Shown: in pieces, positions 55,353 to 64,000 of the stretch
Layout: each line of letters opens with the position of its first letter
Position numbering within the stretch: the stretch's first letter is position 1
Origin: Gammaproteobacteria bacterium UBA5078
Lineage (GTDB): Bacteria; Pseudomonadota; Gammaproteobacteria; Pseudomonadales; Pseudohongiellaceae
Direction of reading: 5' to 3'
Assembly (NCBI GenBank): GCA_002416505.1
Contig: DIAM01000021.1
Coordinates: 573,914 to 637,913, forward strand
DNA: 64,000 nucleotides
Notes under the pieces: generated by a model
Told to the model about the DNA's origin: nothing
Database searches by the model: none
The model's input: only the letters and a program-made list of their open reading frames with translations
Position numbers and translations under genes: made by a program

Positions 55353-58300
55353 ATGCCCAATGAAAATTCAACTCTCGACGCCGTCGCCACGATCATCGAA
55401 TCAATCAGTGGCGTTGGCGTCAGCGACTTAGGTCCAGATACCGATCTGTTAGACCTCGGCCTCGATTCGCTGATGTTCGTGCGTATCGGTCGTGTTCTCG
55501 AGGGCAAGTACAAGGTCAGCATATCGATAAAGCGTTTCTACGACGAACTCTCCAACCTGGGAACGCTCGCCGCCTACCTCACTGCCAACGGCGAGCCGCA
55601 AGAGCTAAACGAGAACACAGCGCCAGCGCCGCAAACTATCGCCGCTACACCGGCGCCCGTGGCGGCGAGCATTAGCCCGATCCCCGCCATCATCCCCACC
55701 CCACACGCGGCGTCCGGTGACGGGAACGGTGTCGATATTAATACGGTAATGTCCGCGCATATGGCGTTGATGCGGCGCTATCTAGATGGCGTCGCCGCGG
55801 GCACGACGCGTGCGGCTGGGAGCTTAGACTCCCTAGCTCCGCGTCACTCAAAGGCCGTGCCAAGGGAGCAAACTCAGAATCACGGCGATGCCATCGAGAC
55901 GCGGAAAAAATTCAGCGGCATCGTCACTCAGAAAGAGGAGTTGAGTGCGCCGCAAGGCGAGTTCATCGCGCAGTTGAGCACAAGACTCTCGCAACGCTGT
56001 CGACGCAGCAAGCAGATGGCGCAGGAGGGCAAGACTTGGTTGGCTGACTGGAAATACTCTTTGCAATTTAAGCAGGACTTGAAGGAGTTGCGTTTCCCTA
56101 TCGTCTGCGACACCGCCTCGGGTTCGCGTTTCACAGACGTCGATGGCAACGAATATGTGGACATCGCCATGGGCATGGGCGTGCATTACTTCGGTCATTC
56201 TCCGCAGTTTGTCGACGACGCCGTGCGCGCCCAACTCGAGCAGAACACGGCGCTGGGGCCCCAGTCGCGCTTAGCACCAGAGATCGCCCGCAGGATTTGC
56301 GCACTTACTGGACATCAGCGCGCCGCTTTCTTCGTCACCGGTTCCGACGCCGTCATGCTTGCCATGCGGCTCGTACGCGCCGCCCGCGCGCGCAACAAGA
56401 TCGTGACCTTCGCCGGCGCCTATCACGGCATCTGCAGTGACGTATTAGCGGGTCAGGGTGAAACCGGCGCCGTGCCAATGTCGCCCGGCCTCCCATCGGG
56501 TATCGTCGATGACTTGATAGTGCTGGACTACGATGCGCCGGAGTCCCTCGAGCGCATCAGAGAACTCTCCGATCAACTGGCCGGCGTTCTCATAGAGCCG
56601 GTGCAGAGTCGCAATCCCGCATTGCAGCCACAGCGGTTCCTGCGCCAGTTACGCGCGTTGTGCACGGAACTGCAGATCCCCTTGATTTTCGATGAGATGG
56701 TCAATGGCTTTCGGCAGGCTGCCGGTGGCATGCAGGAGTGGTTTGGGGTGAAGGCCGACCTGTCCACTTACGGAAAAATCATAGGCGGCGGCTATCCATT
56801 GAGCGTCATCGCCGGCAATGCTGAGTTGATGCAATGGATCGATGGTGGCGTGTGGCAGTACGGAGACGACAGTGCGCCATTGGCCGATTCGATTGCCACT
56901 GGCGGCACCCATAACAAACATCCTCTGGCACTCGTTGCCGCCGGCGCGGTATTGGATCACATCGAGCGCAACCCGGGCTTGTTCCATAAGTCTAGGATGC
57001 ACATGATCGAGTTGGCCGACCGTATTAACGTGTGGTTCGAGCTCAATGCCGTTCCCTTGCGCCTCACCTATTTTGGCACACAGTTTAAGTTTGAGAGTTT
57101 CGCATCGGCATTGGAGCTCGAATTATTCTTCTACCTCCTACAGGAGAAGGGTATCTACACCTGGGAGCTACATGTCGCGAATCTCTCGACCGAGCATAGC
57201 GACGAAGACTCGGAGCGTTTGTTCAACGCGATCGTGTCTGCGGTGGAAGCGTTACGGGCCGGAAGCTTCGAATTCCGTGCCGACAAATTGCGGCGCCAAT
57301 ACGTGCCGATGTCCTCGGTACAGAAACGACTCTATGCGATTACCCAACGAGAGGGCGCCGAGAAACCCTATCATCTCGCCGGTGCCTGGCGCTTGCGAGG
57401 CGAGATAGATGCACTCCGACTCGAGGACTGCGTCCATCAAGTCATCATCCGCCACGAGTCACTGCGTACCGCCTTCTTGGTTGTCAACGGCGAATTCTAT
57501 CAACGCATAGTGCCGGAGCCACGCTTCTTCCTAGACCGCGTCGACCTAGGCACCGCGTCCGTCGATGAGGCGCTCGATGCCTATATTCAGCCCTTCAATC
57601 TATTGGAGCCCCCACTGTTGCGGGTAGGCCTCGCCACCGAGAAAGACGGCACACACCTGCTCTTAATGGATGTGCATCACATCGTCGCCGACGGCTTGTC
57701 GATGAACGTGGTGTTGCAGGAAATTTTGGCCTTGTATGACGGCGAGCGACTCGACCCCGTGCGCAGCCATGCACGTCATGTACAAGAAAGTATCAACGCC
57801 TACCTCGCGGGCGAGCGCGCGCGCGAGGACGCGAGCTACTGGCTGGAGACCTTGAGCCCCTTAGTCGCTACGCAGGACAGCTTCGACCTCTCTCCAGATT
57901 ACTCTAGGCCACCGGTCACCAGTTTCGCGGGGAACCGGATCGCGTTGAAACTGGATGCGGAATCCACTGCGGCATTGCACCGCTACTGCACCAAGGCGCG
58001 CCTATCCACTTTCGGCGCCTTGTTTGCCGTCTTCGTCGTATGGACCTGGCGCTATACGCGTCAGCCGCACTTCGTCGTTGGTCTGCCCGGCTCGGGGCGA
58101 CCGGACGAGGCGGCGGACAACGCCGTGGGAATGTTCGTCAATACAATCGCCTTCCCCGCACACGTAGACGGGGACAGCTCTGTGTCCGACTTTCTGCAGC
58201 AGATTCGCGACACATTGTTCGAGGTGCAGGAGCACAGCGACTATCCATTCAGCGCCTTGCTCGCCGAGTTGAAGATTAGTCACAGCGCTAATCGCAATCC

Positions 58301-61300
58301 GTTGTTCGATGTAATGTTCTCTTACGAGAACGCCGGTTCGCGAGTGATCAAGACCAAGACCTTCGAGGGAGAGACTCTTACCCAGTACGAAGGGGCGGGC
58401 ATGTTCGATATCAGCCTCGATCTTATCGAAGCGGAGAACGCCATCCTGATTAACTGCGCCTATGCCCAAAGCTTGTTTAGCGACGCGACGATGAGCCGAC
58501 GCATCGATGAGTATTTGCGGCTAGTCGAGACGCTCGTGGCAGGTGAGGCAAACACTCTCACGCAATGGGTGCAGGCCGCCGGAAATGCTCCCGAGCCCGA
58601 GCCATTCGCTCGCAAAGACACTGCCAGTCCAGAGAATTCGGTACAGACGGTCAATCAATTGTGGCGCAGGCAGGTGGACAGCGCTGCGCATAATATCGCG
58701 TTGATAGAAGGCAAGCGCGAACAGACCTATGGTCAAGTGGATCAGCGCGTGAAGGAAACCGCATTCACTCTGTTTAACCTATACGGGGTCCGACCCGGGG
58801 ATAGGGTTATCGTGAGTCTCGACTCCTCGATGGACCTCGTCGTTGTAATGCTCGCGCTGTTTTCGATGGGCGCGGTCTATGTTCCTGTGACACCCGACAC
58901 CCCGCTTGCGCGTATACGATTAATCCTACAACAATGTGCTGCGCGCTTCCTGATCCACGCGGCGGGACATGCCTGCATAGAACAGCTCAAGCAAGAGAAT
59001 GCGTTGGAGTGCATCGCGATCGAAGGAATAAGTGCTGCCGCCTTAAGTACGACGCGACACCAAACCTTATTGCCCGGGCAGCCAGAGGATATCGCCTATG
59101 TGATCTTCACGTCCGGTAGCACCGGGGTGCCCAAGGGAGTCGAGATACTGCACTCCGGCATCGGCAACTCGGTTGCTTGGCGCATTGAAAAATATCGACT
59201 CGGAAGTAAAGATACATCCCTGCAGATGCCAAGCGCGGGCTTCGACGCATCTCTGCTCGATATACTAAGCGCACTACTCAGTGGCGGTCGCCTTGTGATG
59301 CTGGATACCGCGTCCAAACGTTCCGTCGAACGAATCAAGGCAAGCATAGAGCAGCATAAAGTCAGCTCGATGCTGCTAACCCCCACTCTGTATCGCGTGT
59401 TGCTCGAGCGCATTGCACCGACCATAGCCTCGCTGCGCTCCATTACGTTGGCCGGAGAGAAACTTCCAGCCGATTTAATGCACGCACACTTTGCCCAAGT
59501 TCCCTCAGTGGAGCTTTGGAACGAATACGGGCCGACCGAATGCAGCGTCGTGGTCAGTGGCGGTCAACTTCAGCCTGCAGATGACCGCGTAACAATCGGC
59601 TGGCCCGTGACCAACACCCAGGTCCATATCCTCGATGAGCACGAACGCCCGATACCAAAAGGCGTCTGGGGACATCTTTGGGTCAGTGGCATAGGTCTCG
59701 CCAAAGGCTATGCGGGCGACGCAGCGACTTCCCTTAAAAAATTCCGCTGCCTGCCAGCACTGCACAATATCCGCTGCTATGACACCGGCGATATCGCGCG
59801 CTTCCTAGAGAACGGCGCCTTAGAGTTTAAGGGACGTAACGATAACCAAGTTAAGGTCAACGGGTATCGAATCGAACTGGAGGATGTCGAGGCGGCGCTG
59901 CGCAACCAGCTGAACTTGAATGAGGTGGCAGTCAATGTTATCGACAAGGGAAGCAGTGCGAGTCTGCATGCCTGGGTAGTAGCGCAAGCAGTGCCTAGTG
60001 ATTGGCGAGACTTGCTGCTCAATGTCTTGCCCGCATGGATGCTGCCCACCGATCTGCACATAGTCGCCTCGCTGCCAACCCTGCCCAGCGGCAAGCTAAA
60101 CCGCGAGGCGTTGCGGCCTGCGCTTACAGCCGTGGCAGAGCCCACGGCCTCGAGCGCCACGCTATCCCGACCGTCGGATCCCAAGCTAGCGCTACTGTTA
60201 GATCACTGTGGCGCAATCCTAGGAAAATCAAACCTGCAGCCTAGCGACAATTATTTCAGCCTAGGCGGGGACTCGATCCAAGCCATCGTGCTGGCCTCGC
60301 GCTTGCACGAGGCGGGCTTTCTCCTAGACGTGAACGACTTGTTCCGCAATCCTATATTGTCAGAGCTCGCGAGCCGCATCACCGCGAAGGGAAGCCGGCC
60401 TATCCAGGTGCTGCCGTCTTCGGCTACGGTGCTGTCGACGCCGATGCAGAGTTGGTTCTTTGCAAGCTGTCGGGGCGACCCCAATGGGTTTACACAGGCC
60501 GCATGGCTAGGGCTACCGGCCAATATAACGCTGACCCAGCTTAGCGATCTGTGTCGCCACTGGGCCAGTCAACATGCAGCGTTCCAGGAGACCTGCGCGC
60601 TAGTAGCGCGACGATCAGGCGAACCCGAACGCGATCTGTCCTACGCGGCACTCGTACAATGCGAGCAGACCAACGATCAAGCCGATTTGGATGCGATTGC
60701 GCGCGCGGCCCGTGCCGACATCAGCTTGCAAGATGGCCCGCTAATGAAAGTGGTGTACGTGCCGAAGCAGGCGCGAGCACTGATCGTATTCCATCATTTC
60801 ATCGTCGACGCCGTTTCATGGCAGATACTGCAAGCGCAATGGGCGCAGCTCTGGCAAGACATCGAGAACGGCAGAGCACTACGCGGGCTCCCAGAGGGCG
60901 CGACACTGCGCCAATTCGCCAGCGCACTACACGGCGAGAAGGCGCAGCAAAAAGCGCGGTTAGAGGCTCCGTTCTGGCAGGCACAGCTTGCCGCTAGCAA
61001 AGCTGCTTTCCCGGCGCAGGCTAGCAAGGGCCAAACCGGAGAACGACTGCAACGCAGCGCACGCCTCGAGCCTGAGGTGTCTGAGGCGCTACTCACTACA
61101 GGACACGCCAAGTTTCGCAGCAGGGGCAGCGACCTGCTGCTCGCCGCATTCACCGCAGCCATCACGAGAGTATGTGAGGTCGACGCGGTCACGGTGCTGA
61201 TGGAATCCAATGGTCGAGCACAGACCTATGCTGAGGCCGACTTCTCTACCACACTAGGCTGGCTCACATCGGCATACCCACTGCGTATCGACAACTCGCG

Positions 61301-64000
61301 CGCTAGGTCCAACGAGGACTGGACGCTGCAAGTAGCACGTATTCGAGAACTCACTCAACGCGTTCCCGAGCAGGGCGTTGGCTATGGTGTGCTCAAATAT
61401 ATAGTGGGGCACGCGGCGCTCGCAGATTTCGAACCAGAATTTGCGTTCAATTATCTAGGCCGCTTTAAACAGCAGCAAGACTTAGAGTTCGCCATTCTTA
61501 ACGAAACTCCGGCCGGAGACAGGATGGGCGAATTGGGGCTACTGCCAGCCCTAGAGTTCGTTTGCTATGCCGACGATGCAGGTTTACATGTGAGCATATC
61601 CGCAGATGCGGAGTTAGTAGGGGAGAGTACGCTTGCACGAATACTTGATATGTTCGAGCATCAGGCGCAGAGTCTCGCCGCCATGTGTCAGGCACTCGAT
61701 ACCCCGGTGCCTCCTGCGCCCATCGATTTCGTGGAACCCGACTGGGATCTAGACGCGTACTTGTCGTTGCTAGATGCTAACGGCATCGAGCGCTCTGAGG
61801 TCTCTAACATCGTGCCGATCACCGCGATGCAAAGCGGACTCATCTTCCATGCGAGAAGTAAGCCAGCGGATCTGGCCTACCTCGAGCAGGTCGATTTCAC
61901 ACTGCAAGGTGTCGAGGCAGATAAACTTGCTCACGCATTCCAGCGCCTTCTCGTCGAGTTTCCGCTGCTGCGCGCCGAGTTTATCGTTGGCGATAATGGT
62001 CGCACAGCCCAGTTGATCAGATCCTCTGTCGATCTGCCCATCGTCGCGCACGATCTGGGCGAGCTGGCACCAAAAGAACAGCAGCGACTTATAGATAAGG
62101 CTCGCGAAGAGGATCAGGCCAGGCAGTTCGATATCAGGCAGGCACCGTTAATGCGCGTGCAGCTGTTCACCCTACACAACGCGAAACCGAAGAGAAAACC
62201 AAAGGCCGGGCAGCGCAGTAGCGTCCACATCATCTGGACCCATCATCATTTGATCATGGACGGATGGTGCGTAGGCATTCTGTTTGAGCGCTTGCTCGCC
62301 CTCTATGCAGGTCAGGCGAGTGAGGATCTAGACATGGCCACGCCGCGCGAGCGACTGAACCATGATTATTTCCAGTGGCTTGCTACTAGGGACAGGCGCG
62401 CTACCGCTGCCTATTGGTCGACTCTGCTGGCCGGCGTCGAGCTTCCGACTAGATTGCTGCCTTGGCCTAGCGCGGATGCGAGTAAGGACCTCAGCAAGGA
62501 TTCGGGCTACCGGCTTAAACGTCACGAGGTGCAAATACCGGCCGCACTGACTGCGAGCATGAAAGCATGGGGCGCTTCCAGAAGCGCCACTCTCAGTAGC
62601 ATCATCAGACTGACTTGGGGCGTGTTGCTGGCCAAGTTTACTAATAGCAGCGATGTGGTTTATGGCACCGTGGTTTCGGGCAGGCCGGCGGAGATAGCGG
62701 ACATCGATCGCGCCGTCGGTCTTTTCATTAATACGGTTCCCGTGCGCTTTCAGCTGGATGCGCAGATCAGTGCGAACACTGCGCTGGCACTGGTACAGCA
62801 ACAGGCCAACGCGAGCCGCGCACATGAATACCTGAGCCTCGCGGAGATTCAGGCGGCAGCCCCAGACTTGGGGGCGCGTGAAGCTCTTTTCGATCATCTG
62901 GTCGTGCTCGAGAATTATCCGATGGACTCTGCCCTGCGCGGCGCTCCTAATGAGCCAATCGATGAGAATGCTATCAGTATCTCCAATATCCGCGCATTCG
63001 AGCGCACCGATCTGCCCTTGAATATAGTGATAGTACCGACGGTCGCGGGGCTCGAAGTGACTTTCCTTTTCGATAACAGTGTCTATCCGTCTCGACAGAT
63101 CGAGCACCTCGCGGAGCATTTCGTGCACCTCGCCGAAACACTGGTGCAGACGCCCGACAAGGCGCTCGCCTCTTTCGACCTAGTCACACCGGCAGAGCAC
63201 AAATGGCTATTCGCGCAGTGGAACCAGCGTAAATCTGCCTACCCTGCACAGGCATCGCTATTCGACTTGTACCGGCAGGCCGTCGAGCGCCATGGAGATC
63301 GTGTGGCCTTGCGCGATGAACTCGGTGAGATCAGTCATGCAGAACTACTCGTCCGAGTCCACGGCGTGGCCGCGGCCCTGCTGCGTTGCGAGGCCTTTGC
63401 GCCAGGGCGGCGTGTCGCGCTATGGCTGCCGCGCAATCGGGACACCATCGTCGGCATGCTCGCCGTACTCGCCGCAGGGGGTAGTTATGTCGCTCTCGAC
63501 CCGATCTATCCTATGGAACGACTTCAATTCATGGTGCAAGACAGTTCGTCAGCCTTAGTGCTGACTAATTCTGCAATGCCGAGTCTCGACGCCAGTACGC
63601 AGAGTCTGCACATCGATTCAATCGAACCCGCTAGCGCCGAGGCGCTGGTGCTCGCGGCTGTGGCGCAGGACACCGCGGCCTATGTGATCTACACCTCTGG
63701 CTCGACAGGGCAACCCAAGGGCTGCGAAATTTCCCACCGTAACCTTGTGCGCTTACTAGCCAACAAAGACTTCGATTTCGACTTCGATCACAACGATGTC
63801 TGGATCGCCGCGCATTCTTTCTGCTTCGATTTCTCGGTTTGGGAGATGTATGGCGCCCTGCTCAACGGCGCTACGCTAGTGATCCCCACCGCGAGTCAGG
63901 TGCGTAACGTGGAGGAATTCGTAGGACTGGTGGCGCAGCACAAGGTGACCGTGCTGAACCAAACACCGGCGGCGTTTTATCAATTCACGAAGGTGGCATT
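55353..64000 (+). CDS. Giant ACP-aminotransferase-NRPS protein, C-terminus outside window
   Basis: The frame is open from the ATG at 55353 to the window edge (2882 codons). Domains in order: ACP (S39 in LGLDSLM); a linker with an HMALMRRYL helix; a class III PLP aminotransferase (K475 in YGKIIGGGY); C1 (HHIVADG, H776); A1 (TSGSTGVPKG near 1253); PCP (S1641); an epimerase E (HHFIVDAVSW at 1814; later LGWLTSAYP and FNYLG); C2 (HHLIMDG, H2299); and A2 (TSGSTGQPKG near 2781), cut. The A1 pocket reads D-A-L-L-T-A-E-V-V, like reported tyrosine codes; A2 begins D-F-W-N, the threonine code. The ACP-AMT order resembles mycosubtilin and microcystin synthases that make beta-amino acyl groups. Confidence 0.95.
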   Translation, partial: MPNENSTLDAVATIIESISGVGVSDLGPDTDLLDLGLDSLMFVRIGRVLEGKYKVSISIKRFYDELSNLGTLAAYLTANGEPQELNENTAPAPQTIAATPAPVAASISPIPAIIPTPHAASGDGNGVDINTVMSAHMALMRRYLDGVAAGTTRAAGSLDSLAPRHSKAVPREQTQNHGDAIETRKKFSGIVTQKEELSAPQGEFIAQLSTRLSQRCRRSKQMAQEGKTWLADWKYSLQFKQDLKELRFPIVCDTASGSRFTDVDGNEYVDIAMGMGVHYFGHSPQFVDDAVRAQLEQNTALGPQSRLAPEIARRICALTGHQRAAFFVTGSDAVMLAMRLVRAARARNKIVTFAGAYHGICSDVLAGQGETGAVPMSPGLPSGIVDDLIVLDYDAPESLERIRELSDQLAGVLIEPVQSRNPALQPQRFLRQLRALCTELQIPLIFDEMVNGFRQAAGGMQEWFGVKADLSTYGKIIGGGYPLSVIAGNAELMQWIDGGVWQYGDDSAPLADSIATGGTHNKHPLALVAAGAVLDHIERNPGLFHKSRMHMIELADRINVWFELNAVPLRLTYFGTQFKFESFASALELELFFYLLQEKGIYTWELHVANLSTEHSDEDSERLFNAIVSAVEALRAGSFEFRADKLRRQYVPMSSVQKRLYAITQREGAEKPYHLAGAWRLRGEIDALRLEDCVHQVIIRHESLRTAFLVVNGEFYQRIVPEPRFFLDRVDLGTASVDEALDAYIQPFNLLEPPLLRVGLATEKDGTHLLLMDVHHIVADGLSMNVVLQEILALYDGERLDPVRSHARHVQESINAYLAGERAREDASYWLETLSPLVATQDSFDLSPDYSRPPVTSFAGNRIALKLDAESTAALHRYCTKARLSTFGALFAVFVVWTWRYTRQPHFVVGLPGSGRPDEAADNAVGMFVNTIAFPAHVDGDSSVSDFLQQIRDTLFEVQEHSDYPFSALLAELKISHSANRNPLFDVMFSYENAGSRVIKTKTFEGETLTQYEGAGMFDISLDLIEAENAILINCAYAQSLFSDATMSRRIDEYLRLVETLVAGEANTLTQWVQAAGNAPEPEPFARKDTASPENSVQTVNQLWRRQVDSAAHNIALIEGKREQTYGQVDQRVKETAFTLFNLYGVRPGDRVIVSLDSSMDLVVVMLALFSMGAVYVPVTPDTPLARIRLILQQCAARFLIHAAGHACIEQLKQENALECIAIEGISAAALSTTRHQTLLPGQPEDIAYVIFTSGSTGVPKGVEILHSGIGNSVAWRIEKYRLGSKDTSLQMPSAGFDASLLDILSALLSGGRLVMLDTASKRSVERIKASIEQHKVSSMLLTPTLYRVLLERIAPTIASLRSITLAGEKLPADLMHAHFAQVPSVELWNEYGPTECSVVVSGGQLQPADDRVTIGWPVTNTQVHILDEHERPIPKGVWGHLWVSGIGLAKGYAGDAATSLKKFRCLPALHNIRCYDTGDIARFLENGALEFKGRNDNQVKVNGYRIELEDVEAALRNQLNLNEVAVNVIDKGSSASLHAWVVAQAVPSDWRDLLLNVLPAWMLPTDLHIVASLPTLPSGKLNREALRPALTAVAEPTASSATLSRPSDPKLALLLDHCGAILGKSNLQPSDNYFSLGGDSIQAIVLASRLHEAGFLLDVNDLFRNPILSELASRITAKGSRPIQVLPSSATVLSTPMQSWFFASCRGDPNGFTQAAWLGLPANITLTQLSDLCRHWASQHAAFQETCALVARRSGEPERDLSYAALVQCEQTNDQADLDAIARAARADISLQDGPLMKVVYVPKQARALIVFHHFIVDAVSWQILQAQWAQLWQDIENGRALRGLPEGATLRQFASALHGEKAQQKARLEAPFWQAQLAASKAAFPAQASKGQTGERLQRSARLEPEVSEALLTTGHAKFRSRGSDLLLAAFTAAITRVCEVDAVTVLMESNGRAQTYAEADFSTTLGWLTSAYPLRIDNSRARSNEDWTLQVARIRELTQRVPEQGVGYGVLKYIVGHAALADFEPEFAFNYLGRFKQQQDLEFAILNETPAGDRMGELGLLPALEFVCYADDAGLHVSISADAELVGESTLARILDMFEHQAQSLAAMCQALDTPVPPAPIDFVEPDWDLDAYLSLLDANGIERSEVSNIVPITAMQSGLIFHARSKPADLAYLEQVDFTLQGVEADKLAHAFQRLLVEFPLLRAEFIVGDNGRTAQLIRSSVDLPIVAHDLGELAPKEQQRLIDKAREEDQARQFDIRQAPLMRVQLFTLHNAKPKRKPKAGQRSSVHIIWTHHHLIMDGWCVGILFERLLALYAGQASEDLDMATPRERLNHDYFQWLATRDRRATAAYWSTLLAGVELPTRLLPWPSADASKDLSKDSGYRLKRHEVQIPAALTASMKAWGASRSATLSSIIRLTWGVLLAKFTNSSDVVYGTVVSGRPAEIADIDRAVGLFINTVPVRFQLDAQISANTALALVQQQANASRAHEYLSLAEIQAAAPDLGAREALFDHLVVLENYPMDSALRGAPNEPIDENAISISNIRAFERTDLPLNIVIVPTVAGLEVTFLFDNSVYPSRQIEHLAEHFVHLAETLVQTPDKALASFDLVTPAEHKWLFAQWNQRKSAYPAQASLFDLYRQAVERHGDRVALRDELGEISHAELLVRVHGVAAALLRCEAFAPGRRVALWLPRNRDTIVGMLAVLAAGGSYVALDPIYPMERLQFMVQDSSSALVLTNSAMPSLDASTQSLHIDSIEPASAEALVLAAVAQDTAAYVIYTSGSTGQPKGCEISHRNLVRLLANKDFDFDFDHNDVWIAAHSFCFDFSVWEMYGALLNGATLVIPTASQVRNVEEFVGLVAQHKVTVLNQTPAAFYQFTKVA

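Larger units (their letters stand above)
37584..64000 (+). other. Hybrid PKS-NRPS biosynthetic gene cluster, open at window end
   Basis: The region holds a phosphopantetheinyl transferase, cyclic-peptide type exporter, SPFH protein, PKS loading/extension protein, four genes for a hydroxymalonyl-ACP type extender, a KS-AT protein and a giant ACP-aminotransferase-NRPS protein. From 38729 on all genes run rightward with short gaps or overlaps. No thioesterase or regulator is seen before the edge, so the right boundary is beyond the window. Confidence 0.93.

Noticed and set aside
56000..57240. Class III aminotransferase as a free HemL (glutamate-1-semialdehyde aminomutase)
   Set aside because: It is fused in frame between an ACP and a condensation domain, so it acts on a carrier-bound beta-keto chain.
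62328..63128. Leftward frame of 266 residues
   Set aside because: It is antisense to the C2 domain of the NRPS protein, whose motifs are intact.

Overview
The window looks like a chromosome segment from an aerobic, probably marine gammaproteobacterium related to Pseudomonadales/Cellvibrionales. The reasons are the aa3-type oxidase loci with SURF1, CtaG and SCO genes, and the gene order lysM-dprA-hemF-aroE beside def-fmt-rsmB-trkA and glyQ-glyS-gmhB-plsC, which recalls the origin-proximal region of Pseudomonas chromosomes. I see no phage, transposase, CRISPR array, tRNA or rRNA. No species can be named from the sequence alone.

Layout. 1-5.7 kb: the N-terminal part of polA, a zinc uptake locus (znuA divergent from znuC-znuB around a Zur-like box), then an SCO copper chaperone and heme O synthase. 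6-12.3 kb: a small unknown membrane protein and a complete rightward cytochrome oxidase operon (diheme subunit II, subunit I, two subunit III-like proteins, subunit IV). 12.3-18.4 kb: a second, leftward oxidase operon (coxB-coxA-ctaG-coxC) with a SURF1 gene, an SCO-like gene and a small twin-membrane-segment gene. 18.8-37.4 kb: ordinary housekeeping genes (prlC, gamma-carbonic anhydrase, aroE, hemF, purE, dprA, a LysM protein, def, fmt, rsmB, trkA, trkH, a lauroyl-type acyltransferase, glyQ, glyS, gmhB, plsC).

37.6 kb to the window end: a large hybrid polyketide/non-ribosomal peptide cluster that is not finished at the edge. It has a phosphopantetheinyl transferase, a cyclic-peptide-type ABC exporter, an SPFH (prohibitin-like) membrane protein, a PKS loading-plus-extension protein (acyl ligase-ACP-KS-AT-DH-KR-ACP), and a four-gene cassette for a hydroxymalonyl-ACP type extender (3-hydroxyacyl dehydrogenase, free ACP, acyl-CoA dehydrogenase, FkbH). 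These are followed by a KS-AT protein and a giant protein with ACP-aminotransferase-C-A-PCP-E-C-A and further domains beyond the edge. Read in order, the predicted chain is a fatty or other carboxylic starter, extended and dehydrated to an enoyl group, extended again with a hydroxylated unit, aminated at the beta carbon to a 3-amino-2-hydroxy acyl group, then joined to a D-tyrosine-like residue and then threonine. The specificity calls are read from A-domain pocket residues and are predictions.

How it fits together. The two oxidase loci share a maturation set (SCO, CyoE, SURF1, CtaG), but heme A synthase is not present in the window. The biosynthetic cluster occupies the position next to plsC where gyrB lies in Pseudomonas, so it may be an insertion near the replication origin. 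All six genes from the PKS to the KS-AT protein run in one direction with overlaps or gaps of at most about 20 bases, which indicates one transcription unit.
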